Shown: positions 1 through 8,164, counted from the first letter of the stretch. The stretch is 32,953 bases of DNA from an uncultured Erysipelotrichaceae bacterium (GCA_902766435.1 CACXDM010000045.1:1-32953); one strand, 5' to 3'. Numbers and translations: made by a program. Notes: generated by a model from the letters alone, not told the origin.

Positions 1-27
1 CCTGCCGGATTGACAGGAGTAATCTGA

Positions 28-1662
28 TTATGATTTGTACTGCTCTTCAACGAGTCTTTCACCGCCGTAGATGGAACGGAGTTTCGGTTTGTCGATCTTG
101 CCTGTGGCGTTGCGGATGACATCGGCGAAGATCAGTTTTCTCGGTCTCTTGTAGCGCGGCAGCTCACGGCAGAATTCGTTGACTTCATCCTCAGTGAGTT
201 CCATTCCTTCCTTCACCTGGATAATCGCTGCGGCAATTTCACCGAGTCTGTGATCCGGAAGACCGATCACGGCAACATCATGGATCTTCGGATGGGCAGC
301 GAGGAAGCTTTCAATCTGAACCGGGTAGAGGTTTTCGCCACCGGAAATAATGACATCTTTCTTTCTGTCAACGAGATAGATGAAACCTTCTTCATCCTGT
401 CTTGCCATATCACCGGTATGGAGCCAGCCGTTTTCAAGTACTTCAGCGGTAGCTTCGGGGTTCTTATAGTATTCAACCATTACACCTCTGCCTTTGACGC
501 AGAGTTCACCGACATCTCCCTGTTTGACAGGCTTATTGTTTTCATCAACGATCTTGATTTTCCAGCCGTAACCCGGAACACCGATTGCGCCGACTTTATG
601 AACATTTTCCAGACCGAGATGAACACAGCCCGGACCGGTGGATTCGGACAGACCGTAGTTTGTGTCATATTCGTGATTCGGGAAGTATTCAAGCCAGCGG
701 CGGATCAGACTGGGCGGAACCGGCTGGGCACCGATATGCATCAGTCGCCACTGAGACAGGCGGTAGTCTTCCTTTTTCAGACGGCCGGAATCCAGAGCCG
801 CAAGAATATCCTGTGCCCATGGAACGAGAAGCCATACGATTGTACATCCTTCATTGGATACCGATGAAAGAATGCTTTCCGGAGAATTTCCTTTCAGCAG
901 AACAGCCTTGCTGCCGGTATACAGGGAACCGAACCAATGCATCTTTGCGCCTGTATGATACAGAGGCGGAATACAGAGGAATGTATCTTCTCTTGTTGTC
1001 TTATGATGAATTGCCTCCATCATGGCAGACTGCGAAAGCGCTTCATGAAGAAGAAGGATCGGTTTGGGAAAACCGGTTGTTCCGGAAGAAAAGTAGATGG
1101 CTGCTTCATCGGAATCCTGAATCAGAATACGCGGTGCGACGGAAGAACTGTAGGATGATCTGCGGTAATAGTCTTCTGCGTAGGAAGGGCAGTAGTCACC
1201 GACAAAGTACAGAAGTGTGTTTGTCTTGAGCTTATTGGCAATTTCCTCAATACGGCCGATGAATTCAGGACCGTAGAAGAGGACATCTGCATCGGAAGCT
1301 TTAAGACAGTATTCGATCTCTTCCGCGGTGAAACGGAAATTCAAAGGGACCGCTATTGCGCCGGCTTTGAGGATACCGAAATAGATCGGCAGCCATTCCA
1401 GACAGTTCATCAGCAGAATCGCGCATTTCTGACCGGGAAGAATTCCCTGGTCAATCAGCATATTGGCAACTCTGTTTGCCTTTTCATCGAAGACATCCCA
1501 GGTAATGGAACGCCTGTAGAAGATAGAGGAAGTGGGCTGAATCAGTTCATATTCTTTCCAGGTAACACGCTGTTCTTCCTTCAGTTCCGGGTTGATTTCG
1601 ACGAGAGCCACATCCTCGCCGTATAATTTGCTGTTTCTCTCAAGCAGATCTGTAATCGGCAT
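28..1662 (-). CDS. AMP-dependent acyl/aryl-CoA ligase (ANL superfamily)
   Basis: A 544-residue adenylate-forming enzyme that should activate a carboxylic acid with ATP and load it on CoA. Visible ANL core motifs in order: the P-loop SSGTTGFPKP (about 192-201), YGLSEST (336-342), the TGD hinge motif (416-418), the RKKDVIISGGENLYP region (433-447) and the catalytic lysine in NATGKIDK (K522). Length is normal for acyl-CoA synthetases. Odd: there is extra sequence of about 30 residues between VALVE (18-22) and the usual SYxEL-like start (around 53-60), so the N-terminus is longer than in a minimal ANL enzyme. Its ATG overlaps the stop of the upstream aminotransferase by one base (TAATG), so the two are probably co-translated. 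Substrate cannot be read from sequence; the aminotransferase and TrpR-like regulator neighbours suggest an amino-acid-derived acid. Family call is secure, substrate is not. Confidence 0.88.
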   Translation of the reverse strand: MPITDLLERNSKLYGEDVALVEINPELKEEQRVTWKEYELIQPTSSIFYRRSITWDVFDEKANRVANMLIDQGILPGQKCAILLMNCLEWLPIYFGILKAGAIAVPLNFRFTAEEIEYCLKASDADVLFYGPEFIGRIEEIANKLKTNTLLYFVGDYCPSYAEDYYRRSSYSSSVAPRILIQDSDEAAIYFSSGTTGFPKPILLLHEALSQSAMMEAIHHKTTREDTFLCIPPLYHTGAKMHWFGSLYTGSKAVLLKGNSPESILSSVSNEGCTIVWLLVPWAQDILAALDSGRLKKEDYRLSQWRLMHIGAQPVPPSLIRRWLEYFPNHEYDTNYGLSESTGPGCVHLGLENVHKVGAIGVPGYGWKIKIVDENNKPVKQGDVGELCVKGRGVMVEYYKNPEATAEVLENGWLHTGDMARQDEEGFIYLVDRKKDVIISGGENLYPVQIESFLAAHPKIHDVAVIGLPDHRLGEIAAAIIQVKEGMELTEDEVNEFCRELPRYKRPRKLIFADVIRNATGKIDKPKLRSIYGGERLVEEQYKS

Positions 1663-2870
1663 TATTCTAATCCTTCTTTCTGACTGTAATAGTCTGCCAG
1701 TTTCTTAAACGCAGGCAGAGAGCGCTTGATCATATCCGTGGATACACAATACGCAATTCTGACAAATCCGGGTGTGCCGAAACTGTCGGCAGGAACAAGC
1801 AGCAGATTGAATTCCTTTGCTTTTTCACTGAATGCGTTTGCGTCCGGTTCAGGTGATCTGACAAAGAGATAGAACGCTCCGTCCGGGTGGATACAGCTGA
1901 ATCCGTACTCTGTCAGCGCATTGTAAATCAGATCCCGTTTTTCTTTATATTCATTGATGTCTGAGACCATACCGCAGCATTTTTCAATGACATGCTGCAT
2001 CATACTCGGCGCGCAGACATAACCGAGTGCTCTGCCGGCACCGCATACAGCCGCATAGACATCAGCTGAATCCGCCGCTTCATCGGGAACCAGAATATAA
2101 CCGATTCTTTCGCCGGGAAGTGCAAGAGACTTACTGAATGAATAGCAGACAACTGTATCCCTGTAATACTTTGTGACAAAGGGAACTTTGATATCATCGT
2201 ATACAAGTTCACGGTAGGGCTCATCTGTTATGAGATAGATCGGATGACCGTATTCTTTCTCCTTCTTTTCGAGAAGGGCTGCCAGTCTGATGATATTCTC
2301 TTCTGTATAAACAACACCGGACGGGTTGTTCGGTGAATTGATAATCACCGATTTCGTATTTGCCGAGATGGCTTCTTCCAGAAGACTGAAATCAATCTGG
2401 AATGTATCGGGATCTGAACTGACTTCAACGAGTTTCGCACCGGTCGTTTCAACAAATACTCTGTATTCCGGGAAATAGGGTGTAAATACAATCACTTCAT
2501 CACCGGGCGTATAAAGGGCGGTAAGAATAATCTTAAGGGAAGCAGCTGCGCCGCATGTCATATAGAAGTTTTCCTTCCGGAAATGCGCTGCGTATCTTTC
2601 GTTAAGATCACTGGCAATTGCCTGTCTGCATGCGGCATCACCCTGAGCAGATGTATAGCCGTGGACATAGACATCATCATAATTATCTATGAGATTCCTT
2701 ACTGCCATATTCACATATTTGGGAGCAGGGACATTCGGATTGCCGAGGCTGAAATCAAATACATTTTCAGCACCGATCTCGGCTTTTTTTTGATTGCCGA
2801 ATTCAAACAGATCTCTGATCACGGAACGGTTATTGCCGTAGTTCTTCATTTGTTCATTAATCATAATCAT
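1662..2870 (-). CDS. PLP-dependent class I/II aminotransferase
   Basis: A 402-residue fold-type I aminotransferase that moves an amino group between an amino acid and a 2-oxo acid. Visible: SPNNPSG (179-185) for the PLP ring asparagine, ITDEPYR with D216 for the pyridine nitrogen, the SxSK Schiff-base motif SFSK with K247, and GERIGY with R255 for phosphate. The C-terminal GFVRIAYC carries the substrate-carboxylate arginine. The start ATG overlaps the stop of the yerC-like gene (ATGA), and two more in-frame ATGs follow within eight codons, so the exact start is slightly uncertain. Its place between a TrpR-type regulator and a CoA ligase suggests an aromatic or branched-chain substrate; this is inference. 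It could equally be an aspartate or alanine aminotransferase of the same clan. Confidence 0.9.
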   Translation of the reverse strand: MIMINEQMKNYGNNRSVIRDLFEFGNQKKAEIGAENVFDFSLGNPNVPAPKYVNMAVRNLIDNYDDVYVHGYTSAQGDAACRQAIASDLNERYAAHFRKENFYMTCGAAASLKIILTALYTPGDEVIVFTPYFPEYRVFVETTGAKLVEVSSDPDTFQIDFSLLEEAISANTKSVIINSPNNPSGVVYTEENIIRLAALLEKKEKEYGHPIYLITDEPYRELVYDDIKVPFVTKYYRDTVVCYSFSKSLALPGERIGYILVPDEAADSADVYAAVCGAGRALGYVCAPSMMQHVIEKCCGMVSDINEYKEKRDLIYNALTEYGFSCIHPDGAFYLFVRSPEPDANAFSEKAKEFNLLLVPADSFGTPGFVRIAYCVSTDMIKRSLPAFKKLADYYSQKEGLE

Positions 2871-3163
2871 TTATACCTTTCCTTTGTTCGCTGGCAGATC
2901 TTTTCCAATCCGTCCTTATCGTCATTGAGCAGGCGGTTGACACGGCTGATCGTTGTTGTCGATGCGCCGGTTACACCAGAAATCTCTTTATAGGTTTTGT
3001 TATCCATCAGCATTTCGCCGACCTGATACCGCTGAGCAATGGACAACAGCTCGGTAGGGGTGCAGATATCTTCAAAGAATTCATAGCACTCACTGATATT
3101 GTCCAGACAGAGCAGAGCCTTGAACAGATCTTCGACTGAAGGATCATGAATGTTCTTCTTCAT
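2867..3163 (-). CDS. YerC/YecD family TrpR-like DNA-binding regulator
   Basis: A 98-residue all-helical protein of the Trp-repressor superfamily. The stretch CTPTELLSIAQRYQV (from about residue 34) matches the TrpR core, followed by a helix-turn-helix in KTYKEISGVTGASTTTISRV. I start it at 3163 (MKKNIHDPS) and not at an upstream ATG at 3199, because AAGGAG lies about seven bases before 3163 and the family is about 100 residues long. It is first in a unit with the aminotransferase and CoA ligase and diverges from a symporter gene. Classical TrpR binds tryptophan as co-repressor; YerC ligands are not established to my knowledge. The divergent promoters with repeated 10-base elements nearby make it a good candidate for local autoregulation. 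Confidence 0.86.
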   Translation of the reverse strand: MKKNIHDPSVEDLFKALLCLDNISECYEFFEDICTPTELLSIAQRYQVGEMLMDNKTYKEISGVTGASTTTISRVNRLLNDDKDGLEKICQRTKERYK

Positions 3164-3189
3164 TGCGGTCTCCTTAATGACACTGCACC

Positions 3190-3218
3190 AGTTTAGCACA
3201 CTAAAGCGTTAAAATCAA
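3190..3218 (-). promoter_or_regulatory. Promoter of the yerC-like/aminotransferase/ligase unit
   Basis: On the minus strand, TTGATT (3218-3213) and TAAACT (3195-3190) are separated by 17 bases, and TGC directly precedes the -10 (TGCTAAACT). It reads toward the SD and ATG of the TrpR-like gene about 30 bases downstream. The 10-base element at 3201-3210 lies in the spacer, where a bound repressor would block RNA polymerase. Confidence 0.5.
3201..3210. promoter_or_regulatory. Operator-like element, copy 1
   Basis: CTAAAGCGTT here is the exact reverse complement of AACGCTTTAG at 3270-3279. On the minus strand the element continues as AACGCTTTAGTGTGCT, against AACGCTTTAGCGCGTT for copy 2. It sits between the -35 and -10 boxes of the minus-strand promoter. 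The regulator that binds is not shown; the adjacent TrpR-like protein is the obvious candidate. Confidence 0.45.
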
Positions 3219-3230
3219 ACGGTTAAAAAC

Positions 3231-3259
3231 TTGCAAAAAATAACCAAATAATGTAAACT
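3231..3259 (+). promoter_or_regulatory. Promoter of the symporter/amidohydrolase unit
   Basis: TTGCAA (3231-3236) and TAAACT (3254-3259) are 17 bases apart and face right toward the symporter ATG at 3325. The expected transcription start near 3266 falls inside the dyad at 3262-3290. The -10 hexamer is the same TAAACT as in the opposite promoter. Confidence 0.5.
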
Positions 3260-3261
3260 AC

Positions 3262-3290
3262 ACTGCGTCAACGCTTTAGCGCGTTGCAGT
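3262..3290. promoter_or_regulatory. Operator-like dyad, copy 2, over the symporter transcription start
   Basis: A perfect inverted repeat CAACGC (3269-3274), six-base spacer TTTAGC, GCGTTG (3281-3286), extended by ACTG (3262-3265) and CAGT (3287-3290) with a three-base bulge. It contains AACGCTTTAG, identical to copy 1 on the other strand. Position just downstream of the -10 fits repression of the symporter. As RNA it could also fold at the 5' end of the transcript. Confidence 0.5.
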
Positions 3291-3324
3291 ATAAGGTGGT
3301 AGTAAACAGGAAGGGAGTATTATT

Positions 3325-4872
3325 ATGCTGATTAAAATCATCTTGCTTATTGTATTTTTCGCAATAATGATTGCTGTAGGCTTTTACTGCCGTAAGCATT
3401 CAACTGATGTTAACGGATTTGTACTTGGCGGAAGGTCTGTCGGACCGTGGATCACCGCATTTGCTTTCGGAACTTCATATTTCTCGGCTGTCGTGTTTGT
3501 CGGCTATGCCGGTCAGTTCGGATGGAAATACGGTGTTGCGGCTACATGGGCAGGCATCGGCAATGCATTGATCGGTTCTCTGATGGCCTGGGTAGTTCTC
3601 GGCAGAAGAACACGTATTATGACGCAGCATCTGGACTGCAGTACAATGCCGCAGTTCTTTGAAAAGCGTTTCGGTTCCGTCAGTCTGAAGATCTTTGCCT
3701 CAATTGTAACGTTTATCTTCCTGATTCCTTATACGGCTTCACTTTACAATGGTCTGTCGCGTCTGTTCGGCATGGCTTTCAATATTGACTATTCAATCTG
3801 TGTTATCGTCATGGCTGTACTTACTGCCGTATATGTGATTGTCGGCGGCTATATGGCTACTGCGATCAATGACTTTATTCAGGGCATCATCATGCTGTTC
3901 GGCATCAGTGCGGTAATATTTGCGGTTCTTAAAAGCCAGGGCGGCTTTCTGGCAGCTCTTGACGGCATGGGAAGGGTAGTTGATGAATCTGTTTCCACAA
4001 CTCCGGGTATATTCAATTCCTTCTTCGGACCTGATCCGGTAAATCTACTCGGTGTCGTGATTCTGACCTCACTCGGCACGTGGGGACTGCCGCAGATGGT
4101 ACAGAAGTTCTACGCAATCAAGAGTGAGAAATCCATCTCCACCGGTACAATCATTTCCACGGTATTCGCATTTGTCGTAGCCGGCGGATGTTATTTCCTC
4201 GGCGGATTCGGACGTCTGTTCTCCGCAAATATCGATATTGCCGCAAACGGATATGACTCGGTTATTCCGACAATGCTATCGGGTCTGCCGGATATCCTGA
4301 TTGCCATTGTTGTCATCCTTGTTCTTTCGGCTTCAATGTCGACTTTGTCATCTCTTGTTCTGACGTCCAGTTCCACGCTGACACTTGATCTGCTGAAAGA
4401 TCATGTCATCAAGGATATGGATGAAAAGAAACAGGTATTCATCATGAGAGTGCTGATTGTTGTGTTTGTTGCCATTTCCGTTGTTATTGCAATTATTCAG
4501 TACAAGTCAAATGTCACTTTCATAGCTCAGCTGATGGGTGTTTCCTGGGGTGCACTGGCCGGTGCCTTCCTCGCACCGTTCCTGTATGGTCTCTACTGGA
4601 AAGGTGTTTCCAGAACCGCGTGTACGGTGAATTTTATCTTTGCGACCGTATTCATGCTTGCAAATATCTTTGTCAAACCGATGTTTCCGGCACTTCTGCA
4701 GTCACCGATCAATGCCGGTGCCTTCTGTATGCTGATCGGTCTGGTCATCGTTCCCGTCATATCACTGATCACACCGAAACCGGATCCTGCTGTCGTTAAT
4801 GACGCATTCTCATGCTATGATGAAAAAGTTCTTGTGGCACAGAAGAGCGCTCTTGCAGATGCGGAAAAATAG
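3325..4872 (+). CDS. Sodium:solute symporter (SSS) family transporter
   Basis: A 515-residue membrane protein with about 12-13 hydrophobic segments, beginning with a helix at residues 3-21 followed by CRKHSTDVNGFVLGGRSVGPW, the usual SSS N-terminal pattern (one short helix, then a charged loop with GGR). The segment around GGYMATAINDFIQGIIMLFG (about 173-192) is the typical SSS motif, and ILTSLGTWGLPQMVQKFYA and LSASMSTLSSLVLTSSSTLTLD match the core helices that line the sodium and substrate sites. AAGGGAG lies seven bases before the ATG. It should import a small organic solute with sodium. Substrate is unknown; proline/pantothenate-type carriers are the nearest broad relatives. It is followed by an amidohydrolase 11-14 bases on, so the pair may import and then cleave or decarboxylate one compound. 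Confidence 0.9.
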   Translation: MLIKIILLIVFFAIMIAVGFYCRKHSTDVNGFVLGGRSVGPWITAFAFGTSYFSAVVFVGYAGQFGWKYGVAATWAGIGNALIGSLMAWVVLGRRTRIMTQHLDCSTMPQFFEKRFGSVSLKIFASIVTFIFLIPYTASLYNGLSRLFGMAFNIDYSICVIVMAVLTAVYVIVGGYMATAINDFIQGIIMLFGISAVIFAVLKSQGGFLAALDGMGRVVDESVSTTPGIFNSFFGPDPVNLLGVVILTSLGTWGLPQMVQKFYAIKSEKSISTGTIISTVFAFVVAGGCYFLGGFGRLFSANIDIAANGYDSVIPTMLSGLPDILIAIVVILVLSASMSTLSSLVLTSSSTLTLDLLKDHVIKDMDEKKQVFIMRVLIVVFVAISVVIAIIQYKSNVTFIAQLMGVSWGALAGAFLAPFLYGLYWKGVSRTACTVNFIFATVFMLANIFVKPMFPALLQSPINAGAFCMLIGLVIVPVISLITPKPDPAVVNDAFSCYDEKVLVAQKSALADAEK

Positions 4873-4886
4873 AAAGGAAAGCATTG

Positions 4887-5744
4887 ATGAAGATCTTTGA
4901 TTTTCACACACATACATTTCCCGACAGAATTGCCGCCAAAGCACTTGGCAGTCTCAGTCACGCTTCACATACTGTGCCTTTTGCCGACGGTACGGAAAAG
5001 GGACTGATCAGAAAAATGAAAGAAGGGGGAGTCAGCGGATCGCTGATTCTCCCTGTTGCCACTTCTGCTCAGCAGGTGGAAAAGATCAATTCCTCAGCTG
5101 CTGAAGTAAACAGAAAATATACAGATGAAGGACTGATTTCATTTGGCTGCATGCATCCGATGTATGAGAACTTTTCCGATGAACTGAAACGCATCAGAGA
5201 TCTCGGTCTGAAAGGGATTAAGATTCATCCTGTATATCAGGGTCTTGATATTGATGATCCTGTTTTTGTCCGAATCATCAAAGAGGCGGCAGATCTCGGT
5301 CTTACAGTGATTACGCATGCCGGTCTCGATATCGGCTATCCCGGTGTTGTCAGATGCTCTCCTCTGCAGTGCAGACATGTTGTGGAGGAAGTCGGCCGGT
5401 TCAGTTTTGTTCTTGCCCATATGGGCGGATGGCGGAACTGGGATGAGGTGCCGGATGTTCTTTCAGATACCGGAGTCTTTCTCGATACGGCTTTTTCCAC
5501 CGGCCGCTTCTATCCTCTGAAGGATGACGGCTACTGGCATGATGAAGACTGCTATCTGCTGAATGAAGAAGAATTCATGCGGATTGTAAAAGCATTCGGA
5601 GCCGGAAGAATTCTGTTCGGAACAGACAGTCCGTGGTCTGATCAGAAAGAAAGCATTGCCTTTATTGAAAAGCTTCCTCTCTCAGATGATGAGAAGAAGA
5701 AAATCTTATGGGAGAACGCTGCAGATCTGCTCGGTCTGGATTAA
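4887..5744 (+). CDS. Amidohydrolase-superfamily TIM-barrel metal enzyme
   Basis: A 285-residue protein of the Amidohydro_2 type (metal-dependent hydrolases and decarboxylases). Metal-site motifs are visible: DFHTH near the N-terminus (about 5-9), GLKGIKIHPVYQG after strand 4, THAGLD, LAHMGG, and FGTDSPW near the C-terminus with the last aspartate. I start at ATG 4887, one codon inside a TTG at 4884, because AAAGGA lies eight bases before the ATG. It follows the symporter by 14 bases and ends just before a strong hairpin terminator, so the two form a short operon. Relatives include TatD-like enzymes, aromatic decarboxylases and lactonases; the precise reaction cannot be chosen from sequence. 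Confidence 0.82.
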   Translation: MKIFDFHTHTFPDRIAAKALGSLSHASHTVPFADGTEKGLIRKMKEGGVSGSLILPVATSAQQVEKINSSAAEVNRKYTDEGLISFGCMHPMYENFSDELKRIRDLGLKGIKIHPVYQGLDIDDPVFVRIIKEAADLGLTVITHAGLDIGYPGVVRCSPLQCRHVVEEVGRFSFVLAHMGGWRNWDEVPDVLSDTGVFLDTAFSTGRFYPLKDDGYWHDEDCYLLNEEEFMRIVKAFGAGRILFGTDSPWSDQKESIAFIEKLPLSDDEKKKILWENAADLLGLD

Positions 5745-5766
5745 CGGATTCTAAAACAATCAAAGG

Positions 5767-5803
5767 AAAGGTCTGATCTCCTTTTTTGGAAATCAGACCT
5801 TTT
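5767..5803. terminator. Bidirectional terminator between convergent units
   Basis: An 11-base perfect inverted repeat AAAGGTCTGAT (5767-5777) and ATCAGACCTTT (5792-5802) with a 14-base loop, T-rich after it on the plus strand and TTTCCTTTG after it on the minus strand. It lies between the stops of the amidohydrolase (plus) and the ACT-domain gene (minus), so it can serve both. Confidence 0.75.
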
Positions 5804-5805
5804 GA

Positions 5806-6240
5806 TCAGATATTTGCAATTTCTTCCTGGCTCAGTGTCTTAAGACCTTTGCCGGTAAGCTTGGCTTCGGAAGCCTTTGTATCGGATGTACGGAAGATCA
5901 TATAAGCGCTGTTCAGATCTTTCGGTGCAAGAAACGCATACATATATTCAATGTTTACGTTTGCCTCAGAGAAGATCTGCAGCATCTGATCCAGTCCGCC
6001 GGGTTTATTGGGAATTTCAACCGCAAGAACAGATGTAAGATGAGCGATGAAATCCGCATCCTTCAGGACGTTTACTGCATGCAGAACATCATCAACGATG
6101 ATCCTGGCAATGCCGAAATCCTTTGTTTCCGCCAGGGAAAGAGCACGCATATTCACTTCATTTGCGGCAAGGACGGAAGTCATCTTCTGCAGTCTGCCGG
6201 GCTTGTTTTCAAGAAAAACAGAAATCTGTTTAATACTCAT
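5806..6240 (-). CDS. Tandem ACT-domain protein linked to aryl-CoA ligase
   Basis: A 144-residue protein made of two ACT domains: the first begins ISVFLENKPGRLQKMTSVLAA (about 6-26), the second VLAVEIPNKPGGLDQMLQIF (about 71-90). The ENKPGRL and PNKPGGL loops are the usual ACT ligand-binding turn. ACT domains bind amino acids, so this stand-alone protein may sense an aromatic or branched amino acid and tune the neighbouring enzymes; that role is inferred. Pairing of such a protein with a PaaK-like ligase and IOR is common in anaerobes and archaea. It starts nine bases after the ligase stop, with GGAGGAG in front, and is last in the iorA-iorB-paaK unit. Confidence 0.88.
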   Translation of the reverse strand: MSIKQISVFLENKPGRLQKMTSVLAANEVNMRALSLAETKDFGIARIIVDDVLHAVNVLKDADFIAHLTSVLAVEIPNKPGGLDQMLQIFSEANVNIEYMYAFLAPKDLNSAYMIFRTSDTKASEAKLTGKGLKTLSQEEIANI

Positions 6241-6249
6241 GATCTCCTC

Positions 6250-7551
6250 CTAGATCTTTCTTCTGTCAATGACTCTGACAGCTTTGCCTTCGCTTCTTGT
6301 GATCGTCTTCGGTGCAACAAGAGTGACTTTAGCCCGGATGCCGAGCATTGACTTCAGAGCGTCTACAAGTGCCTTCTGTTTGGCGGAGACTTCACCGACA
6401 TTATCAGTGAACATTTCATTTGTCATCTCAACCTGCACTTCGAATGTATCGGTATTGTTTACACGGTCAACAATGATCTGATAATTCGCCGCATAGCCCT
6501 CATTGAGCAGTACGGTTTCAATCTGGCTCGGGAATACATTTACACCACGGATAATCAGCATGTCATCGGATCTTCCCTTAGGCTTTGACATTCTGACATG
6601 AGTGCGTCCGCAGGAACACGGTTCTCTTGTCAGCGTGCAGATATCTCTTGTCCGGTAGCGGAGCAGGGGATATGCCTCTTTGTCAAGAGAGGTGAATACG
6701 AGTTCACCCTGTGACCCTTCAGGAAGGACTTCCAGTGTATTCGGATCAATGATTTCCGCAATGAAGTGGTCTTCATTGATATGCATTCCGTTCTGCGCGG
6801 AGCATTCAAACGCCACACCGGGACCGGACAGTTCTGTCAGACCGTAGATGTCATAGGCTTTGATGCCTAATGTCTTTTCAATGTCACGGCGCATTTCCTC
6901 GGACCATGCCTCTGCACCGAAGATTCCGGCTTTCAGAGGAATATCCTCAGGTCCGTAGCCCATTTCCTTCATTCTTTCACCAAGGTAAGCTGCGTAGCTC
7001 GGTGTGCAGCAGAGAATTGTGGCATTCAGGTCCATGATAAACATGATCTGACGGTCAGTATTTCCTGAACTTGTCGGGATTGTCAGCGAGCCGACCTTAT
7101 GCGATCCGCCGTTCAGACCGGGGCCGCCGGTGAACAGACCGTATCCGTATGAAATCTGAACAACGTCTTCATTTGTTCCGCCTGCTGCGGTAATGGCGCG
7201 CGCGCAGCACTCTTCCCAGAGATCGATGTCATGCTGGGTATAGAAAGCGACGACACGTTTTCCGGTTGTGCCGGAAGTGGAGTGGATTCTGACACAGTCC
7301 TTCAGCGGAACACCGACAAGACCATAGGGATAGGATTCCCTGAGATCTGCCTTGGAAAGGAAGGGGAGTTTATAGAGATCATCCGAAGATTTAATATCAT
7401 CGGGAGTGAGTCCTTTTTCCTCCATCTTCTTTCTGTAATACGGAACGTTATCCCAGACGTGTCTCACCTGTTTGACAAGCTTTTCATCCTGGATTGCCTT
7501 GATCGTTTCCCTTGGCGCGCATTCAATTTCTTTCTGATAATATCTTTCCAT
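6250..7551 (-). CDS. paaK: Phenylacetate-CoA ligase family (PaaK-like) enzyme
   Basis: A 433-residue adenylate-forming ligase of the PaaK family, shorter than typical ANL acyl-CoA synthetases as expected. Visible: STSGTTGKR (91-99), YGLTELSGPG (236-245), YRTRDIC with a CSCGR cluster, GRSDDMLIIRGVNVFPSQIE, and the C-terminal catalytic lysine in SEGKAVRVID. In aerobes the family makes phenylacetyl-CoA; next to IOR in anaerobes it is thought to work on aryl-acetyl-CoA, possibly in the ATP-forming direction. The ATG is 14 bases from the GGAGG at 7566-7570, an unusually long spacing, and no closer in-frame start is visible. It lies 36 bases after iorB. Symbol given for the family; exact substrate is unproven. 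Confidence 0.88.
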   Translation of the reverse strand: MERYYQKEIECAPRETIKAIQDEKLVKQVRHVWDNVPYYRKKMEEKGLTPDDIKSSDDLYKLPFLSKADLRESYPYGLVGVPLKDCVRIHSTSGTTGKRVVAFYTQHDIDLWEECCARAITAAGGTNEDVVQISYGYGLFTGGPGLNGGSHKVGSLTIPTSSGNTDRQIMFIMDLNATILCCTPSYAAYLGERMKEMGYGPEDIPLKAGIFGAEAWSEEMRRDIEKTLGIKAYDIYGLTELSGPGVAFECSAQNGMHINEDHFIAEIIDPNTLEVLPEGSQGELVFTSLDKEAYPLLRYRTRDICTLTREPCSCGRTHVRMSKPKGRSDDMLIIRGVNVFPSQIETVLLNEGYAANYQIIVDRVNNTDTFEVQVEMTNEMFTDNVGEVSAKQKALVDALKSMLGIRAKVTLVAPKTITRSEGKAVRVIDRRKI

Positions 7552-7587
7552 ATATCTGTTTCTATCCTCCTTACTATCAGAAATGGC

Positions 7588-8163
7588 TTATTCGGCTTCT
7601 CTGCCGAGAGAGAAAGCCCTGCGGTTCATTTCGATAAACTTTGCCGGTACTACTGCGTTCAGAGCCTCCATCCAATCTGAAAGAGGAATATCGAAATATT
7701 TGGAAAGGCGTCCCATCAGAACAATGTTGACAGCCTTGGATGAACCGACTGATTCGGCAGCGCTGAGACAGTCAAATGCATCTACTTCCGCGCCTGTTGC
7801 CTTCATTTTGCCGATAATGTCTTCCGGATATTCAGCCGCGCCTGTAATGACAGGCATAGGATCGATCTGCTGTGTGTTTGTAACGATGATCCCGTCTTTC
7901 TTCAGATAGGGGAGACATCTTGCGGCTTCGAGCGCTTCAAAGGAAACGATGAAGTCTGCCTCTCCGAAATCAATGACGGGGGAATATACCTTATCACCAT
8001 AGCGGACATATGTAACAACACTTCCGCCGCGCTGGCTCATGCCGTGAACTTCGGATACCTTCACATCATATCCCTGTGTCAGAAGAAGATGGCCGAGCAG
8101 TTTGCTGGCAAGAAGGGAACCCTGTCCGCCGACACCGACGATCATAATATTCTTTGTTTCCAT
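7588..8163 (-). CDS. iorB: Indolepyruvate:ferredoxin oxidoreductase, beta subunit
   Basis: A 191-residue gamma-type 2-oxoacid oxidoreductase domain. Visible: the N-terminal GVGGQGSLLASKLLG nucleotide-like loop, then VSEVHGMSQRGGSVVTYVRYG, a signature of the POR/IOR gamma domain, and FIVSFEALEAARCLPYL. It pairs with IorA to oxidise aryl-pyruvates with CoA, giving aryl-acetyl-CoA, CO2 and reduced ferredoxin in the cytoplasm. Its start lies one base after the iorA stop, with GAGGAGG inside the end of iorA, so the subunits are made in a coupled way. Length is normal for IorB. Confidence 0.93.
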   Translation of the reverse strand: METKNIMIVGVGGQGSLLASKLLGHLLLTQGYDVKVSEVHGMSQRGGSVVTYVRYGDKVYSPVIDFGEADFIVSFEALEAARCLPYLKKDGIIVTNTQQIDPMPVITGAAEYPEDIIGKMKATGAEVDAFDCLSAAESVGSSKAVNIVLMGRLSKYFDIPLSDWMEALNAVVPAKFIEMNRRAFSLGREAE

Positions 8164-8164
8164 C

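Noticed and set aside
1..27. CCTG...CAGG inverted repeat after the CoA ligase as a terminator
   Set aside because: Only four pairs and no T tract on the minus strand; the unit may continue beyond the left edge.
250..1229. Open frames of 205 and 214 codons on the plus strand opposite the CoA ligase
   Set aside because: They lie fully inside a well-supported ANL gene on the other strand, have no SD and no family motif.
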